Below, piece after piece: positions 1 to 7,609 of a stretch of DNA of 64,000 nucleotides. A program made the position numbers and the translations under genes. This DNA is from Mesohalobacter halotolerans (GTDB lineage: Bacteria; Bacteroidota; Bacteroidia; Flavobacteriales; Flavobacteriaceae): positions 186,001 to 250,000 of the forward strand of contig NZ_SWMU01000002.1 of NCBI RefSeq assembly GCF_006120725.1, given 5' to 3'. Position 1 is the stretch's first letter. Each line of letters begins with the position of its first letter. The notes beneath the pieces were generated by a model. That model had not been told where the DNA came from, did no database searches, and saw nothing but the letters and a program-made list of their open reading frames with translations.

Positions 1-88
1 AGACGAGGTAACAACATTTTTTAAAGCGAAAGGCATTGATTTTTTTGTTTTAATAAGTTTTAATTTTATTTTCGCATACTACAAATTT

Positions 89-163
89 CGGGATGTAGCT
101 TAGTCCGGTTAAAGTGCGCGTCTGGGGGGCGCGAGATCGGAGGTTCGAATCCTCTCATCCCGA
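89..163 (+). tRNA. tRNA-Pro (anticodon GGG)
   Basis: A full cloverleaf can be drawn. The acceptor stem pairs CGGGATG with CATCCCG and leaves discriminator A. The anticodon stem pairs CGCGT with GCGCG around the loop CTGGGGG, which puts GGG at positions 34-36 after U33. The T arm contains GGTTCGAATCC. G37 is usual for proline tRNAs. No 3' CCA is encoded. Two damaged copies of its 3' end follow directly downstream. Confidence 0.93.
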
Positions 164-173
164 CTTTTTTTTC

Positions 174-266
174 AGATCGGAGGTTCTCCCGACACTTCGG
201 GACGCTCATCCCGACTTTTTCTTTTAGATCGGAGGTTCTCCCGACACTTCGGGACGCTCATCCCGA
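174..266 (+). repeat. Two tandem tRNA-Pro 3'-end fragments carrying a palindrome
   Basis: Copies at 174-215 and 226-266 each begin with agatcggaggttc, identical to the variable/T-arm side of the tRNA-Pro just upstream. Each ends with tcatcccga, identical to the last bases of that tRNA. Between these parts, 8 bases of the T loop and stem are replaced by a 19-base insert built on TCCCGA-CACT-TCGGGA. T-rich spacers separate the copies. They cannot fold as tRNAs because the 5' half is missing. The layout resembles the repeats beside tRNA-Arg(ACG) at 7072-7554. Confidence 0.85.
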
Positions 267-427
267 TTTTTTTAATCTTTCAATCATAGCTATAAATTTC
301 GGTCACCTATAAATAATGCTGAGTAGGCGTAATACCTAAAATGTTAATTATTTTTTTAATAACTTTTCAATTTAGTCATTTGACCTCAAATTGTAATCAG
401 TAATTTTATTCAAACTAAACCAGGGTT

Positions 428-1378
428 ATGAAATTCAATTATGTTATTATTATATTGGTAATAATTTTAGTTTCTTGTGTGTCTAAAAAGAAACTCAACC
501 AAGCTGAAACTGAAAAAAGTGAATTAGAACATCAAATCGCTGAACTTAAATCAGAAAAAGAAGCGTGTGAGATGAACTATAAAGCTATTGAAGAAGAAGT
601 CAAATCTTATAAAGACATTATTTCAGAACTGCAGGGGAACGCCAAAAATAAAGTTGAACTTACGGCTGGCGGTCAGTTGTTGTCAGAGCAATCAAAATCT
701 AACGTCAATCAGATTTTGTCTCAAATGTCAGCAGATCAGGTTGCACAAGCTCAAACCCTTGAAGACTCAATCAATCTCGCCGTAGGCTATAATATTAAAA
801 AAGATTTATCTAATCAGATTGGTGAAGAAGGTATATCTATTGATGAAGCTATAGATGTAAAAGTACACGAACCCGTTGTTTTAATTACACTTATAGATAA
901 GGTCTTATTTAAAAGCGGAAGCTATTGGGTTGATAAAAAGGCCTACAGACTATTAGCGAAAATATCTGATGTGATTAATTCAGAGCCCAATATTGATGTT
1001 CGTGTAGATGGCCATACCGATAATATGCCGTTGGCTGAAAGCTCTTACATTGTTGACAACTGGGATTTAAGCATACGACGTGCAGCGTCTGTTGTGAGAA
1101 CCTTAGAAAATAAGTTTGGTGTTGAAGGAGAACGTTTAATTGCTTCAGGTCGTTCAAAATATGCTCCCGTAGCTGATAATTCTACAAAAGAAGGTAGAGC
1201 TTTAAACAGAAGAACCACAATTCTTTTGATGCCTGATGTAGAACATTACATGGCTCTTATAAACGGTGATATGAACAGTCAATCATACGAATCTCCAACA
1301 GGTGCCAAAACCAACCAAGACAAGTCTCAAGCACCAAAGAATACTATAATAGAGCCCAAAACTCCACAAGAAGAATAG
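428..1378 (+). CDS. OmpA-family peptidoglycan-binding lipoprotein
   Basis: The protein has 316 residues. It starts with a lipoprotein signal peptide (lipobox LVSC, Cys at about residue 17). A coiled-coil, lysine/glutamate-rich segment covers about residues 25-70. An OmpA C-terminal domain follows at about 150-275, with the peptidoglycan-binding signature DGHTDN and the later RRAASV and GRSKYAP segments. It probably anchors the outer membrane to the cell wall. The TAG at 1376-1378 is in frame with a further 94-codon open frame whose composition continues the charged tail, so the original protein was probably longer. The OmpA domain itself is complete and the product is likely functional. Confidence 0.85.
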   Translation: MKFNYVIIILVIILVSCVSKKKLNQAETEKSELEHQIAELKSEKEACEMNYKAIEEEVKSYKDIISELQGNAKNKVELTAGGQLLSEQSKSNVNQILSQMSADQVAQAQTLEDSINLAVGYNIKKDLSNQIGEEGISIDEAIDVKVHEPVVLITLIDKVLFKSGSYWVDKKAYRLLAKISDVINSEPNIDVRVDGHTDNMPLAESSYIVDNWDLSIRRAASVVRTLENKFGVEGERLIASGRSKYAPVADNSTKEGRALNRRTTILLMPDVEHYMALINGDMNSQSYESPTGAKTNQDKSQAPKNTIIEPKTPQEE

Positions 1379-1663
1379 GAACAAAAAGAGGAAGTATTTG
1401 TGATACAAGATCAAGATAACAACACTGAAAGTAAAACCGATCAAAGTAAAGCACAAACTAACATTACAAAACCCTCAGATTCTACTCAAACTAAAGCAAA
1501 AGAAGAAACCTTTAACAGACAAAACAGGAAAATGTCTCTAAGGGAAAAAAGAGCAGCTGAACAGAGAAAAAGAGCAGAAGCGGCCAAAAAAAGAAGAGAA
1601 GAAAGACAACGCCAAAAAGACTCTATAAGAGAGGCTATAAAAAATAGAGGTAGAGACCAATAG
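1379..1663 (+). pseudogene. Charged C-terminal tail of the OmpA-like protein, cut off by an amber codon
   Basis: The reading frame of the preceding OmpA gene continues without interruption after TAG 1376-1378, as EQKEEVF and then VIQDQDNN, to TAG at 1661-1663. The segment is rich in K, R, E and Q, including a run like AAEQRKRAEAAKKRREERQR, which suggests a helical basic tail. A GTG at 1400 could start a separate 87-residue protein, but I see no good ribosome binding site. The same composition and frame on both sides of the stop favour a single gene split by a nonsense codon. A weak hairpin (TTCAC/GTGAA) follows the second stop. Confidence 0.6.
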
Positions 1664-1829
1664 TTTTTCACCTTAAAAAGTGAATTATTGTTCAAGTTCA
1701 CACATCTATCTTTTGTTTTTATACTAAAATGAAATAAAAATAGCTAATATTATACAAGGTTAATCCTTTAATAAGCAATCAAAATATTTAGTCTTAAATA
1801 TTAAATAATTGATATTTAAAGCATTTAGG

Positions 1830-1859
1830 TTTGTAAACTTAGATTTATCTGTACCTTTG
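1830..1859 (+). promoter_or_regulatory. Bacteroidota-type promoter of the FKBP gene
   Basis: TTTG at 1830-1833 is followed after 18 bases by TACCTTTG at 1852-1859. This fits the Bacteroidota sigma-A consensus (TTTG at -33, TAnnTTTG at -7). Transcription would begin only about 10 bases before ATG 1878, which rules out the longer upstream start of the frame at 1809. Confidence 0.75.
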
Positions 1860-1877
1860 CAAAAAAATACAATTTTT

Positions 1878-2309
1878 ATGAGTCAAGTAAAAGACAAAGA
1901 CACTGTAAAAGTGCATTACACTGGAAAATTATCTTCAAACGATCAAGTTTTTGACAGTTCTTTAGAACGTGAACCTCTTGAGTTTACCCTAGGACAAGGA
2001 ATGTTAATTCCAGGATTCGAAAAAGGAATTATTGATATGAAAGTTAATGAAAAGAAAACTATAGATATTCCTAAAGACGAAGCTTATGGTGATGTTCGTG
2101 ACGATTTGTTCCACAAAGTGAGTAAAGAGCAACTACCAGAAGAAATCAAACCGGAAGTAGGTATGGGTCTCGTTTCTAAAAATCCTGATGGAAGTGAACA
2201 ACAATTAAGAGTTTCTGCAGTAAATGACGATCATATTATAGTTGATGCTAATCACCCATTAGCGGGGCATGATTTAACTTTTGATATCGAAGTTTTAGAA
2301 ATTAAGTAA
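1878..2309 (+). CDS. FKBP-type peptidyl-prolyl isomerase, SlyD-like
   Basis: A cytoplasmic prolyl cis-trans isomerase and chaperone of 143 residues. The FKBP core is recognisable from VKVHYTGKL, VFDSS, the insert-in-flap region AYGDVRDDLF and the closing AGHDLTFDIEVLEI. Length and domain order (FKBP strand, IF domain, FKBP end) match SlyD. It lacks SlyD's histidine-rich metal-binding tail, as is common in this phylum. ATG 1878 was chosen because the promoter -7 element lies just upstream. A strong terminator follows. Confidence 0.9.
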   Translation: MSQVKDKDTVKVHYTGKLSSNDQVFDSSLEREPLEFTLGQGMLIPGFEKGIIDMKVNEKKTIDIPKDEAYGDVRDDLFHKVSKEQLPEEIKPEVGMGLVSKNPDGSEQQLRVSAVNDDHIIVDANHPLAGHDLTFDIEVLEIK

Positions 2310-2333
2310 TATAAATATTGCTAAATTGATTTA

Positions 2334-2363
2334 AAAAAACCGCTTATACGAGCGGTTTTTTTT
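2334..2363 (+). terminator. Rho-independent terminator after the FKBP gene
   Basis: The hairpin CCGCT-tatacg-AGCGG (2340-2355) is extended by an A run before it and a run of eight T after it, about 30 bases past the FKBP stop. Confidence 0.9.
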
Positions 2364-2394
2364 GTAGCAGATTTGAGTTAATTTTATATTTTTT

Positions 2395-2466
2395 GGCTCT
2401 GTAGTTCAACGGATAGAACAAAAGTTTCCTAAACTTTAGATCTAGGTTCGATTCATAGCGGAGCTA
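2395..2466 (+). tRNA. tRNA-Arg (anticodon CCT)
   Basis: The acceptor pairs GGCTCTG with CGGAGCT (G-U pairs allowed), discriminator A. The anticodon stem pairs AAAGT with ACTTT around the loop TTCCTAA, giving CCT. The T loop reads GGTTCGATTC. The T stem has one mismatch. CCA is not encoded. Confidence 0.88.
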
Positions 2467-2542
2467 CTGATTAATCAATCTAATATATTTAGTTTATTTT
2501 GCTAAAAACTATGCGCTAAATATATTTTTCATTTAATAACGT

Positions 2543-3370
2543 ATGGATATTAAAAATATAGATATAGATTTTTCAACTATAAAACTTGTTGTATCCGATA
2601 TGGATGGAACGCTATTGAATGACAACCATGAAGTTAGTCCTCGTTTTTTTAAACAATTTAAAAAACTTAAGGCTTTAAATATTCATTTTGTAGCTGCAAG
2701 TGGTCGACAATATCATAGCCTGATTGAAAAACTTGAACCGATCAAAAATCAAATTAGCATTATTGCTGAAAATGGTGGAATGCTTCAACATGACAATGAG
2801 CTTCAAGCTTTACTCAAACTGTCAAACACTGATGTCAATCGCTGTATCAAAACTCTGAGAACACTTGAAAATGCTTTTATCGTTTTATGTAGTAAGCACT
2901 CAGCATATATAGAAAGTGATGATATTGATTTTACATCGCGGCTAAAAGAATACTACACGGCTGTAAAGTCTGTTGACGATTTAACTCAGTTAAAATCCGA
3001 TGAATTTTTAAAAATAGCTGTTTTTCATTCAGAGTCTTCAGAAAAGCATGTTTATCCACATGTTAAACCTCTAGAAAATGATTTTCAAGTCATTGTATCC
3101 GGACAAAATTGGCTTGATATATCGCATTTACATTCCAACAAAGCCTACGCCTTGAAAAAACTCTTGGATAAAATGGGGATTTCATCAGATCAAACTTTAG
3201 TTTTTGGTGATTATAACAATGACATTGACATGATGAAATTAGCCAAATACAGTGTTGCCATGAAAAATGCTCATCCTAACGTTAAACGTATCGCTAAGTT
3301 TGAGACTCATAGCAATACAAATGAAGGCGTAGAACATATCCTTGAACAGCTTATAGGTTCAAAATATTAA
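2543..3370 (+). CDS. HAD-superfamily hydrolase, Cof type
   Basis: A cytoplasmic phosphatase of 275 residues, probably acting on a sugar phosphate or similar small phosphoester. HAD motif I is VVSDMDGTLL (nucleophile Asp at about residue 19). Motif II is the VAASGR segment near residue 50. Motif III is a lysine near residue 200 (HSNKAYAL), and motif IV is FGDYNNDIDM near 222. The large type IIB cap between motifs II and III is typical of Cof/YbiV proteins. The substrate cannot be read from the sequence. It stands as a single gene between tRNA-Arg and the broken S9 peptidase gene. Confidence 0.85.
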   Translation: MDIKNIDIDFSTIKLVVSDMDGTLLNDNHEVSPRFFKQFKKLKALNIHFVAASGRQYHSLIEKLEPIKNQISIIAENGGMLQHDNELQALLKLSNTDVNRCIKTLRTLENAFIVLCSKHSAYIESDDIDFTSRLKEYYTAVKSVDDLTQLKSDEFLKIAVFHSESSEKHVYPHVKPLENDFQVIVSGQNWLDISHLHSNKAYALKKLLDKMGISSDQTLVFGDYNNDIDMMKLAKYSVAMKNAHPNVKRIAKFETHSNTNEGVEHILEQLIGSKY

Positions 3371-3469
3371 AAGTGTAGTCACCGGTTTATCTTTCATCAT
3401 TTATATTCATTTTTTTATGTATATTTAAGTCATGCAGTTATGACTGTTCACTTAAAAAAATGAAATACG

Positions 3470-5372
3470 ATGAAATTAAAAATTTTAGGATTAGCGATGA
3501 TAATCATAGTGTTTTCTTGCAAAACGGACAAAGCAAACACAAAAGCAGACGTTGAGCAATATACTATCCAGCAGTTTATGGATAATGAATCTGTTCGTGG
3601 AGGTAGTTTTTCTCCAGACAATTCCCAATTACTCGTCACCAGTAACCGTACCGGGATATACAATGTTTATACTATACCTGTTGATGGCGGAGAGATGAAA
3701 CCTGTTACCCAATCAGACACTACCTCGATGTATGCGGTAAGTTATTTCCCTAATGATGAACGTATGCTGATGAGCGCAGATGGCAATGGCGATGAAATCA
3801 ATCACATTTTTGTAAGAGAGCTTGACGGAACAATAAAAGATCTTACTCCAACAGAAGGTGCTAAAGCATCATTTTATGGTTGGTCTAAAGATGAAAACTA
3901 TTTTTACTTTCGGTCTAACAAAAGAGATGCACGTTTTTTTGATGTCTACAAACTGTCGATTGATGACTATTCTTCTGAAATGATTTATCAAAATGATGAT
4001 GGACTTGAATTAAGTGGAATTTCAGATGATGAAAATTACTTTGCTTTAACCAAAAGTATCAATACAAATGATACTGATTTATTCATCTATAATGTCCAGA
4101 CAGAAGAGATGACTAAAATCAACGACAATCAAAGTAAAAATTCATCACAAGATTTTTCAGCTGACAATTCTATATTTTATTATACTACAGATGATGATAG
4201 TGAATTTTCTTATTTGATGTCTTATGAATTAGAAACCGGAGAAAAAACAAAAAGTCCTAGAGAAATCTTGGGATATTGTGAGCGCAATTTTTTCTCCTGA
4301 ATATTCCTACATGACTGTATTTGTAAATGAAGATGCAAAAAATACCATCGAAGTTTTAGATACAGACTCTAAGCAACCCATTAACCTTCCAGATTTTAAA
4401 AATCAAAGTATTACAAATGTAGGTTTCAGTCAAGATGAAAAATGCATGAGAATGTATGTTGGCGGATCAGATATGCCATCTAATTTGTATTCCTACACGC
4501 TTGAAAGTAAAACTTTAAATAAATTGACAGATGTGCTAAATGAAGAGATTAACGCAGAAGATTTAGTAGAAGCCCAAGTGATTAGATATCCATCTTTTGA
4601 TGGTGTTGAAATACCGGCTATCTATTATTTACCTAAACAAGCTTCCGAAACCCAAAATGTTCCGGCTATGGTCTGGGTTCATGGCGGACCCGGTGGGCAA
4701 AGCAGACAAAACTTCAGTCCACTTATCCAGTATATGGTCAATCACGGCTATGCTGTTTAGGCCGTAAACAACAGAGGCAGCAGTGGTTACGGTAAAACCT
4801 TCTTTCAAATGGATGATAAAAATCACGGCGAAAAAGATTTGCAAGACTGTGTTGAAGGTAAAAAATGGCTTGCTAAACAACCAGAAATTGACAGTGAAAA
4901 CATTGGCATAATTGGCGGGTCTTACGGTGGTTATATGACAATGGCAGCTTTGACTTACACTCCGGAAGAATTTGATGTTGGTGTCAATTTATTTGGAGTA
5001 ACCAATTGGTTAAGAACATTAAAAAGTATTCCACCGTATTGGGAATCATTTAGAGAGTCATTATACAAAGAACTTGGAGATCCCTATACCAAAGATTCTA
5101 TCAGGTTAAAAAAGATTTCTCCACTGTTTCACACTGAAAAAGTGACTAAACCCTTAATAGTCTTACAGGGCGCTCAAGATCCAAGGGTTCTTCAAGTAGA
5201 ATCTGATGAAATCGTTAAAGCTGTAAAAGCCAATGGTGTTCCAGTTGAATATGTTTTATTTGAAGATGAAGGTCACGGATTTGTTAAGAAAAAAAATCAA
5301 ATTGAAGCTTATAGCCAAATTTTAAAATTTTTAGATGAACATCTTAAAAAAGAAAAATTGTCACAAAAGTAA
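3470..5372 (+). pseudogene. S9-family (prolyl oligopeptidase/DPP-like) peptidase, broken by a frameshift and an amber codon
   Basis: Three open pieces add up to one S9 peptidase: a lipoprotein signal (IIVFSC) and beta-propeller at 3470-4250, the rest of the propeller to the hydrolase domain at about 4255-4757, and the catalytic domain from 4761 to 5372. The first break is in an A-rich tract (4241-4254), where the frame shifts from the one reading GEKTK to the one reading WDIVSAIFSPEYSY. The second is TAG 4758-4760, within a segment normally reading NHGYAVxAVNNRG. The catalytic parts GGSYGGYM, GAQDPRV and GHGF remain readable. An intact paralogue of the family lies at 27249. It could be a real pseudogene or carry assembly errors. 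Confidence 0.8.
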
Positions 5373-5534
5373 AAGCAAAAAAGACACCGTATGCAGGTCT
5401 ATGACTTTAAATTTTCAAAACACCTTTATGCCAAACTTTATTAAACATAGATTGTGGTGTATGTGTTATCGATACTCCTATTGTGTTGGTGTTGATATTT
5501 TTTAAAATTTAAACTTCAAAAAAAGACTAGATTT

Positions 5535-5696
5535 ATGCGCGTAAAGTATTGCAATATTTGTGGTAAAGATTTTTCTACCATGTATCGTATTCAATACAAA
5601 CAGCCAAAATCATGGGTTTTTGTCTGTAAAGACTGTTTACTTAGGGTCAAAAAAGACAACCCATTTTACAAGTATGGTGGAACTTGGAAAAAATAA
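5535..5696 (+). CDS. Small CxxC-CxxC zinc-ribbon-like protein
   Basis: A 53-residue frame starting MRVKYCNICGKDF and ending YKYGGTWKK. Two cysteine pairs (C6/C9 and C31/C34) are spaced as in a small zinc ribbon. The same type of protein, with the ending GGTWK, is known as a conserved hypothetical in several bacterial groups. The function is unknown; a nucleic-acid or protein contact is possible. It is basic and aromatic, and stands alone downstream of the broken peptidase gene. Confidence 0.75.
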   Translation: MRVKYCNICGKDFSTMYRIQYKQPKSWVFVCKDCLLRVKKDNPFYKYGGTWKK

Positions 5697-6004
5697 AATT
5701 TACTTTAATAAAAATACAAATACTTGCTTAACTTCAATATTTATTTCATTTAAACCGTAGCTTGGTTTTTTGAAATGGAATAAGGCTGTAAATCCTTGTA
5801 TAAAATTAATCCTACAATTTATTTATTATTTTATTTCTATTTATTCAAATTAGACAACATTATTTAGGGATACATTTAAATTTTAACAATTAATGAGGAA
5901 AAACCTCAACCAACTTTAATTTATATTTTTGATATTTGGTTTATATATGTATTGATTTATAATATTCAATAAAAAAACATAAATACTAACCAAAACCAAA
6001 AGTT
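5697..6004. other. Intergenic AT-rich stretch, nothing recognised
   Basis: About 300 bases of very AT-rich DNA with scattered stops in all frames. I see no gene, tRNA or clear terminator. Confidence 0.5.
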
Positions 6005-6384
6005 ATGTTATACCCTAAAAGAAAACTAGCGCATAGGACACGCGTTACATCGCAAACCATTGCAAATAGCAGATATGTTACGATTAAAAATCTAAAATTT
6101 TTGTTCTTTTTTTTAATTCTCACGTTTTCATCGTGTAAAGTGAATAACGTTGAATTGGTCAAAAATATGAATTGAAATATAAAATTGTATATCCGCAAAT
6201 AGACCAAACAATTGAAACTTAAATGATCATGCAAAACCTACCGGGTGTTGCTGGCATCTTGGAGTCAAGTACCGATCAAGAAAAACACCGTACCTATAAC
6301 GACTTTTGTACTATGATGGACTTCCACGACAGTTTTAGTAATTCAGGTTACGAATTGCTAGACTGGGAGCGAATTGCACGATAA
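6005..6384 (+). pseudogene. Decayed lipoprotein-like ORF
   Basis: A first frame (6005-6175) contains a membrane/lipobox-like stretch, FLILTFSSC, then stops. The adjoining frame continues as YELKYKIVYPQIDQ, is stopped by TAA 6220-6222, and goes on as MIMQNLPGVAGILESS to GYELLDWERIAR and TAA at 6382-6384. Protein-like composition on both sides of the stop suggests one former gene with a frameshift near 6150-6170 and a nonsense codon. I do not recognise the family. A good terminator lies about 110 bases downstream. Confidence 0.45.
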
Positions 6385-6491
6385 AATCTATCTGCAAAAC
6401 AATGTTAATTCTCTTTTAGCCGATACGATTAACTTTTTCATGTTGATAGTTCATACAAATAAGGGTTAAATATGTTTGTATGAAAGTAGGA

Positions 6492-6526
6492 GCTGCTCTG
6501 ACATTATTGTCAGAGTGGCTTTTTTA
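6492..6526 (+). terminator. Rho-independent terminator
   Basis: The perfect stem CTCTGACA-ttat-TGTCAGAG (6496-6515) is extended by GC pairs and followed by GGCTTTTTTAT. It would end transcription of the decayed ORF upstream. Confidence 0.85.
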
Positions 6527-6603
6527 TCTTGTGCTTACAATAGTTTATGGTTTTAGATTAGGATTTGCGGATTTATAGATCCTGATTGATTTCAATGCTG
6601 GAA

Positions 6604-6627
6604 ACCTGCCCTGCCGATCAGGCGGGT
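6604..6627. repeat. GC-rich hairpin (ACCTGCC/GGCGGGT)
   Basis: ACCTGCC at 6604-6610 pairs with GGCGGGT at 6621-6627 in otherwise AT-rich DNA. The arms resemble those of the hairpins in the repeats at 7072-7165 and 7461-7554 (cctgcc ... gggcggg), so it may be a further member of the same palindromic family. The rest of 6385-6749 holds only the two terminators listed. Confidence 0.5.
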
Positions 6628-6711
6628 ACAAAACCACTGCTACCGCAGTTAATGTATTTACTTAGCCTGATTTACAAAAGTTTCACTTTTGACATTGGTC
6701 TAAATAAATAC

Positions 6712-6740
6712 ACCCTGACAGAGTAGTCAGGGTGGTTTTG
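6712..6740 (-). terminator. Hairpin terminator downstream of tRNA-Arg(ACG)
   Basis: ACCCTGAC at 6712-6719 pairs with GTCAGGGT at 6726-6733. On the minus strand it lies just past the 3' end of tRNA-Arg and is followed by TATTTATTT, so it can end tRNA transcription. Confidence 0.7.
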
Positions 6741-6749
6741 TACTTATTG

Positions 6750-6823
6750 TGACCTCGGCAGGATTCAAACCTGCAACCTTCTGAGCCGTAATCAGATGCG
6801 CTATTCAGTTGCGCCACGAGGCC
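6750..6823 (-). tRNA. tRNA-Arg (anticodon ACG)
   Basis: On the minus strand the acceptor pairs GGCCTCG with CGAGGTC, discriminator A. The D arm reads TGGCGCAACTGAATAGCGCA. The anticodon stem pairs CTGA with TCAG around TTACGGC, giving ACG (inosine-modified in most bacteria, needing TadA). The T loop is GGTTTGAATCC. Its first 24 bases recur, interrupted by hairpins, in the two repeats upstream. Confidence 0.93.
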
Positions 6824-7061
6824 TTATTTTGCTCTTTAGAAATTCTCTTCCAGAGCCTGTTTTAAAATATTTTTCTCTTTCAACTGCCTCTTTTTTAGTG
6901 AAAAATATTTCGCAATATACTAATTCCTAAGGTCTAAAACCTTTTGTTGATTTAGTTTTTCGATTATTATGTTCATTTATTCTTTCTTGTATTATAGTTG
7001 TGAATCCCTTATAAAGACTTCCATCCTTTTTACTTTTAAGAACATAAACATAATATTTCAT
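6824..7061 (-). pseudogene. GIY-YIG nuclease gene with an in-frame amber codon
   Basis: The minus-strand frame begins MKYYVYVLKSKKDGSLYKGF (YVY and YKG stand for the GIY and YIG motifs) and continues ERINEHN to KGFRP. TAG at 6929-6927 falls where the intact neighbour at 7182-7445 has Trp (KPW). The frame then continues ELVYCEIFFTKKEAVEREKY, with the conserved Glu of the EKY segment, to GREFLKSK. After that it reads on into the 5' end of tRNA-Arg and stops only inside it (6803-6801). The product would lack the C-terminal half with the catalytic Glu. It is clearly homologous to, but strongly diverged from, the intact copy next door. Confidence 0.8.
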
Positions 7062-7071
7062 AACTCTTATA

Positions 7072-7165
7072 CGCCCTGCCAGAACGTGCCTAACGTCAGT
7101 TCGGCTCGGGCGGGTATTCAGTTGCGCCCACCTGAATGTAATTCATTCGGGCAAGCCACGAGGCC
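7072..7165 (-). repeat. 94-bp repeat R1: tRNA-Arg 5' fragment with two hairpins
   Basis: It is identical to R2 (7461-7554) at 91 of 94 positions. On the minus strand it opens with GGCCTCGTGG, the first ten bases of tRNA-Arg(ACG). A hairpin follows with arms GCCCGAATG/CATTCAGGT. Then comes GGCGCAACTGAATA, the next tRNA bases, and a second larger hairpin with GGGC-rich arms. It lies between the two GIY-YIG genes. Confidence 0.88.
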
Positions 7166-7181
7166 TTATTTTTTTGATATC

Positions 7182-7445
7182 TTAATTAACTTTATCATCG
7201 ATATCAATTTTGATATTTTGCTTTCTCCACCTTCGTCCAGCTGAAGACTTCAGATATTTTTCTCTTTTTCTTGCTTCTTTACGAGTATTTAAAACTTCAA
7301 AATGAGCTATAATCCAAGGTTTGTAGGCTTTAGTAGAAATCATTTTACCTGAGTTGTGTTCAGACAAACGTCTTTCTATATCTACTGTCATCCCTACATA
7401 ATATCTATCAAACTTTTTACTATAAAGAACGTATACGTAAAACAT
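7182..7445 (-). CDS. GIY-YIG nuclease domain protein
   Basis: A complete small single-domain GIY-YIG protein of 87 residues. The GIY motif is YVY in MFYVYVLYSKK, and the YIG motif is YVG in RYYVGMT. The conserved Arg of the ERRLSEHN helix and the Glu in KREKYLK are both present. The tail is basic (AGRRWRKQN). The family (UPF0213-like) is widespread and usually of unknown role; nuclease activity is inferred. It is bracketed by two 94-bp repeats made from the 5' end of tRNA-Arg, and a second, amber-interrupted homologue lies beyond R1. This context looks like a small mobile or tRNA-targeting unit rather than a housekeeping gene. Confidence 0.88.
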   Translation of the reverse strand: MFYVYVLYSKKFDRYYVGMTVDIERRLSEHNSGKMISTKAYKPWIIAHFEVLNTRKEARKREKYLKSSAGRRWRKQNIKIDIDDKVN

Positions 7446-7460
7446 AACCTTTATTTTATG

Positions 7461-7554
7461 CGCCCTGCCCGAAAGTGCCTAACGTCAGTTCGGCTCGGGC
7501 GGGTATTCAGTTGCGCCCGCCTGAATGTAATTCATTCGGGCAAGCCACGAGGCC
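7461..7554 (-). repeat. 94-bp repeat R2: tRNA-Arg 5' fragment with two hairpins
   Basis: Same structure as R1 (three mismatches). Its outer hairpin is perfect apart from a G-T pair (CCTGCCCGA against TCGGGCGGG). The inner hairpin arms are GCCTGAATG and CATTCGGGC. The tRNA-derived parts are tattcagttgcgcc and ccacgaggcc on the plus strand, with the insert exactly between them. Confidence 0.88.
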
Positions 7555-7609
7555 TTTTTGGGGTTGCAAATATATTTCTTTTATACCTTATCACAAAATT
7601 TAGAGAAAT

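Noticed and set aside
174-266. Additional tRNA-Pro genes
   Set aside because: Only the 3' third is present and the T arm is replaced by a palindrome; no cloverleaf forms.
1809-1877. N-terminal extension of the FKBP protein
   Set aside because: The promoter -7 element lies inside this stretch; ATG 1878 starts the conserved domain.
5560-5760. Plus-strand ORF of 66 codons overlapping the zinc-ribbon gene
   Set aside because: The other frame (5535-5696) has the paired cysteines and a clean start and stop.
6969-7244. Plus-strand ORF of 91 codons across the tRNA-Arg repeats
   Set aside because: It is antisense to the GIY-YIG genes and reads through repeat R1; no protein pattern.
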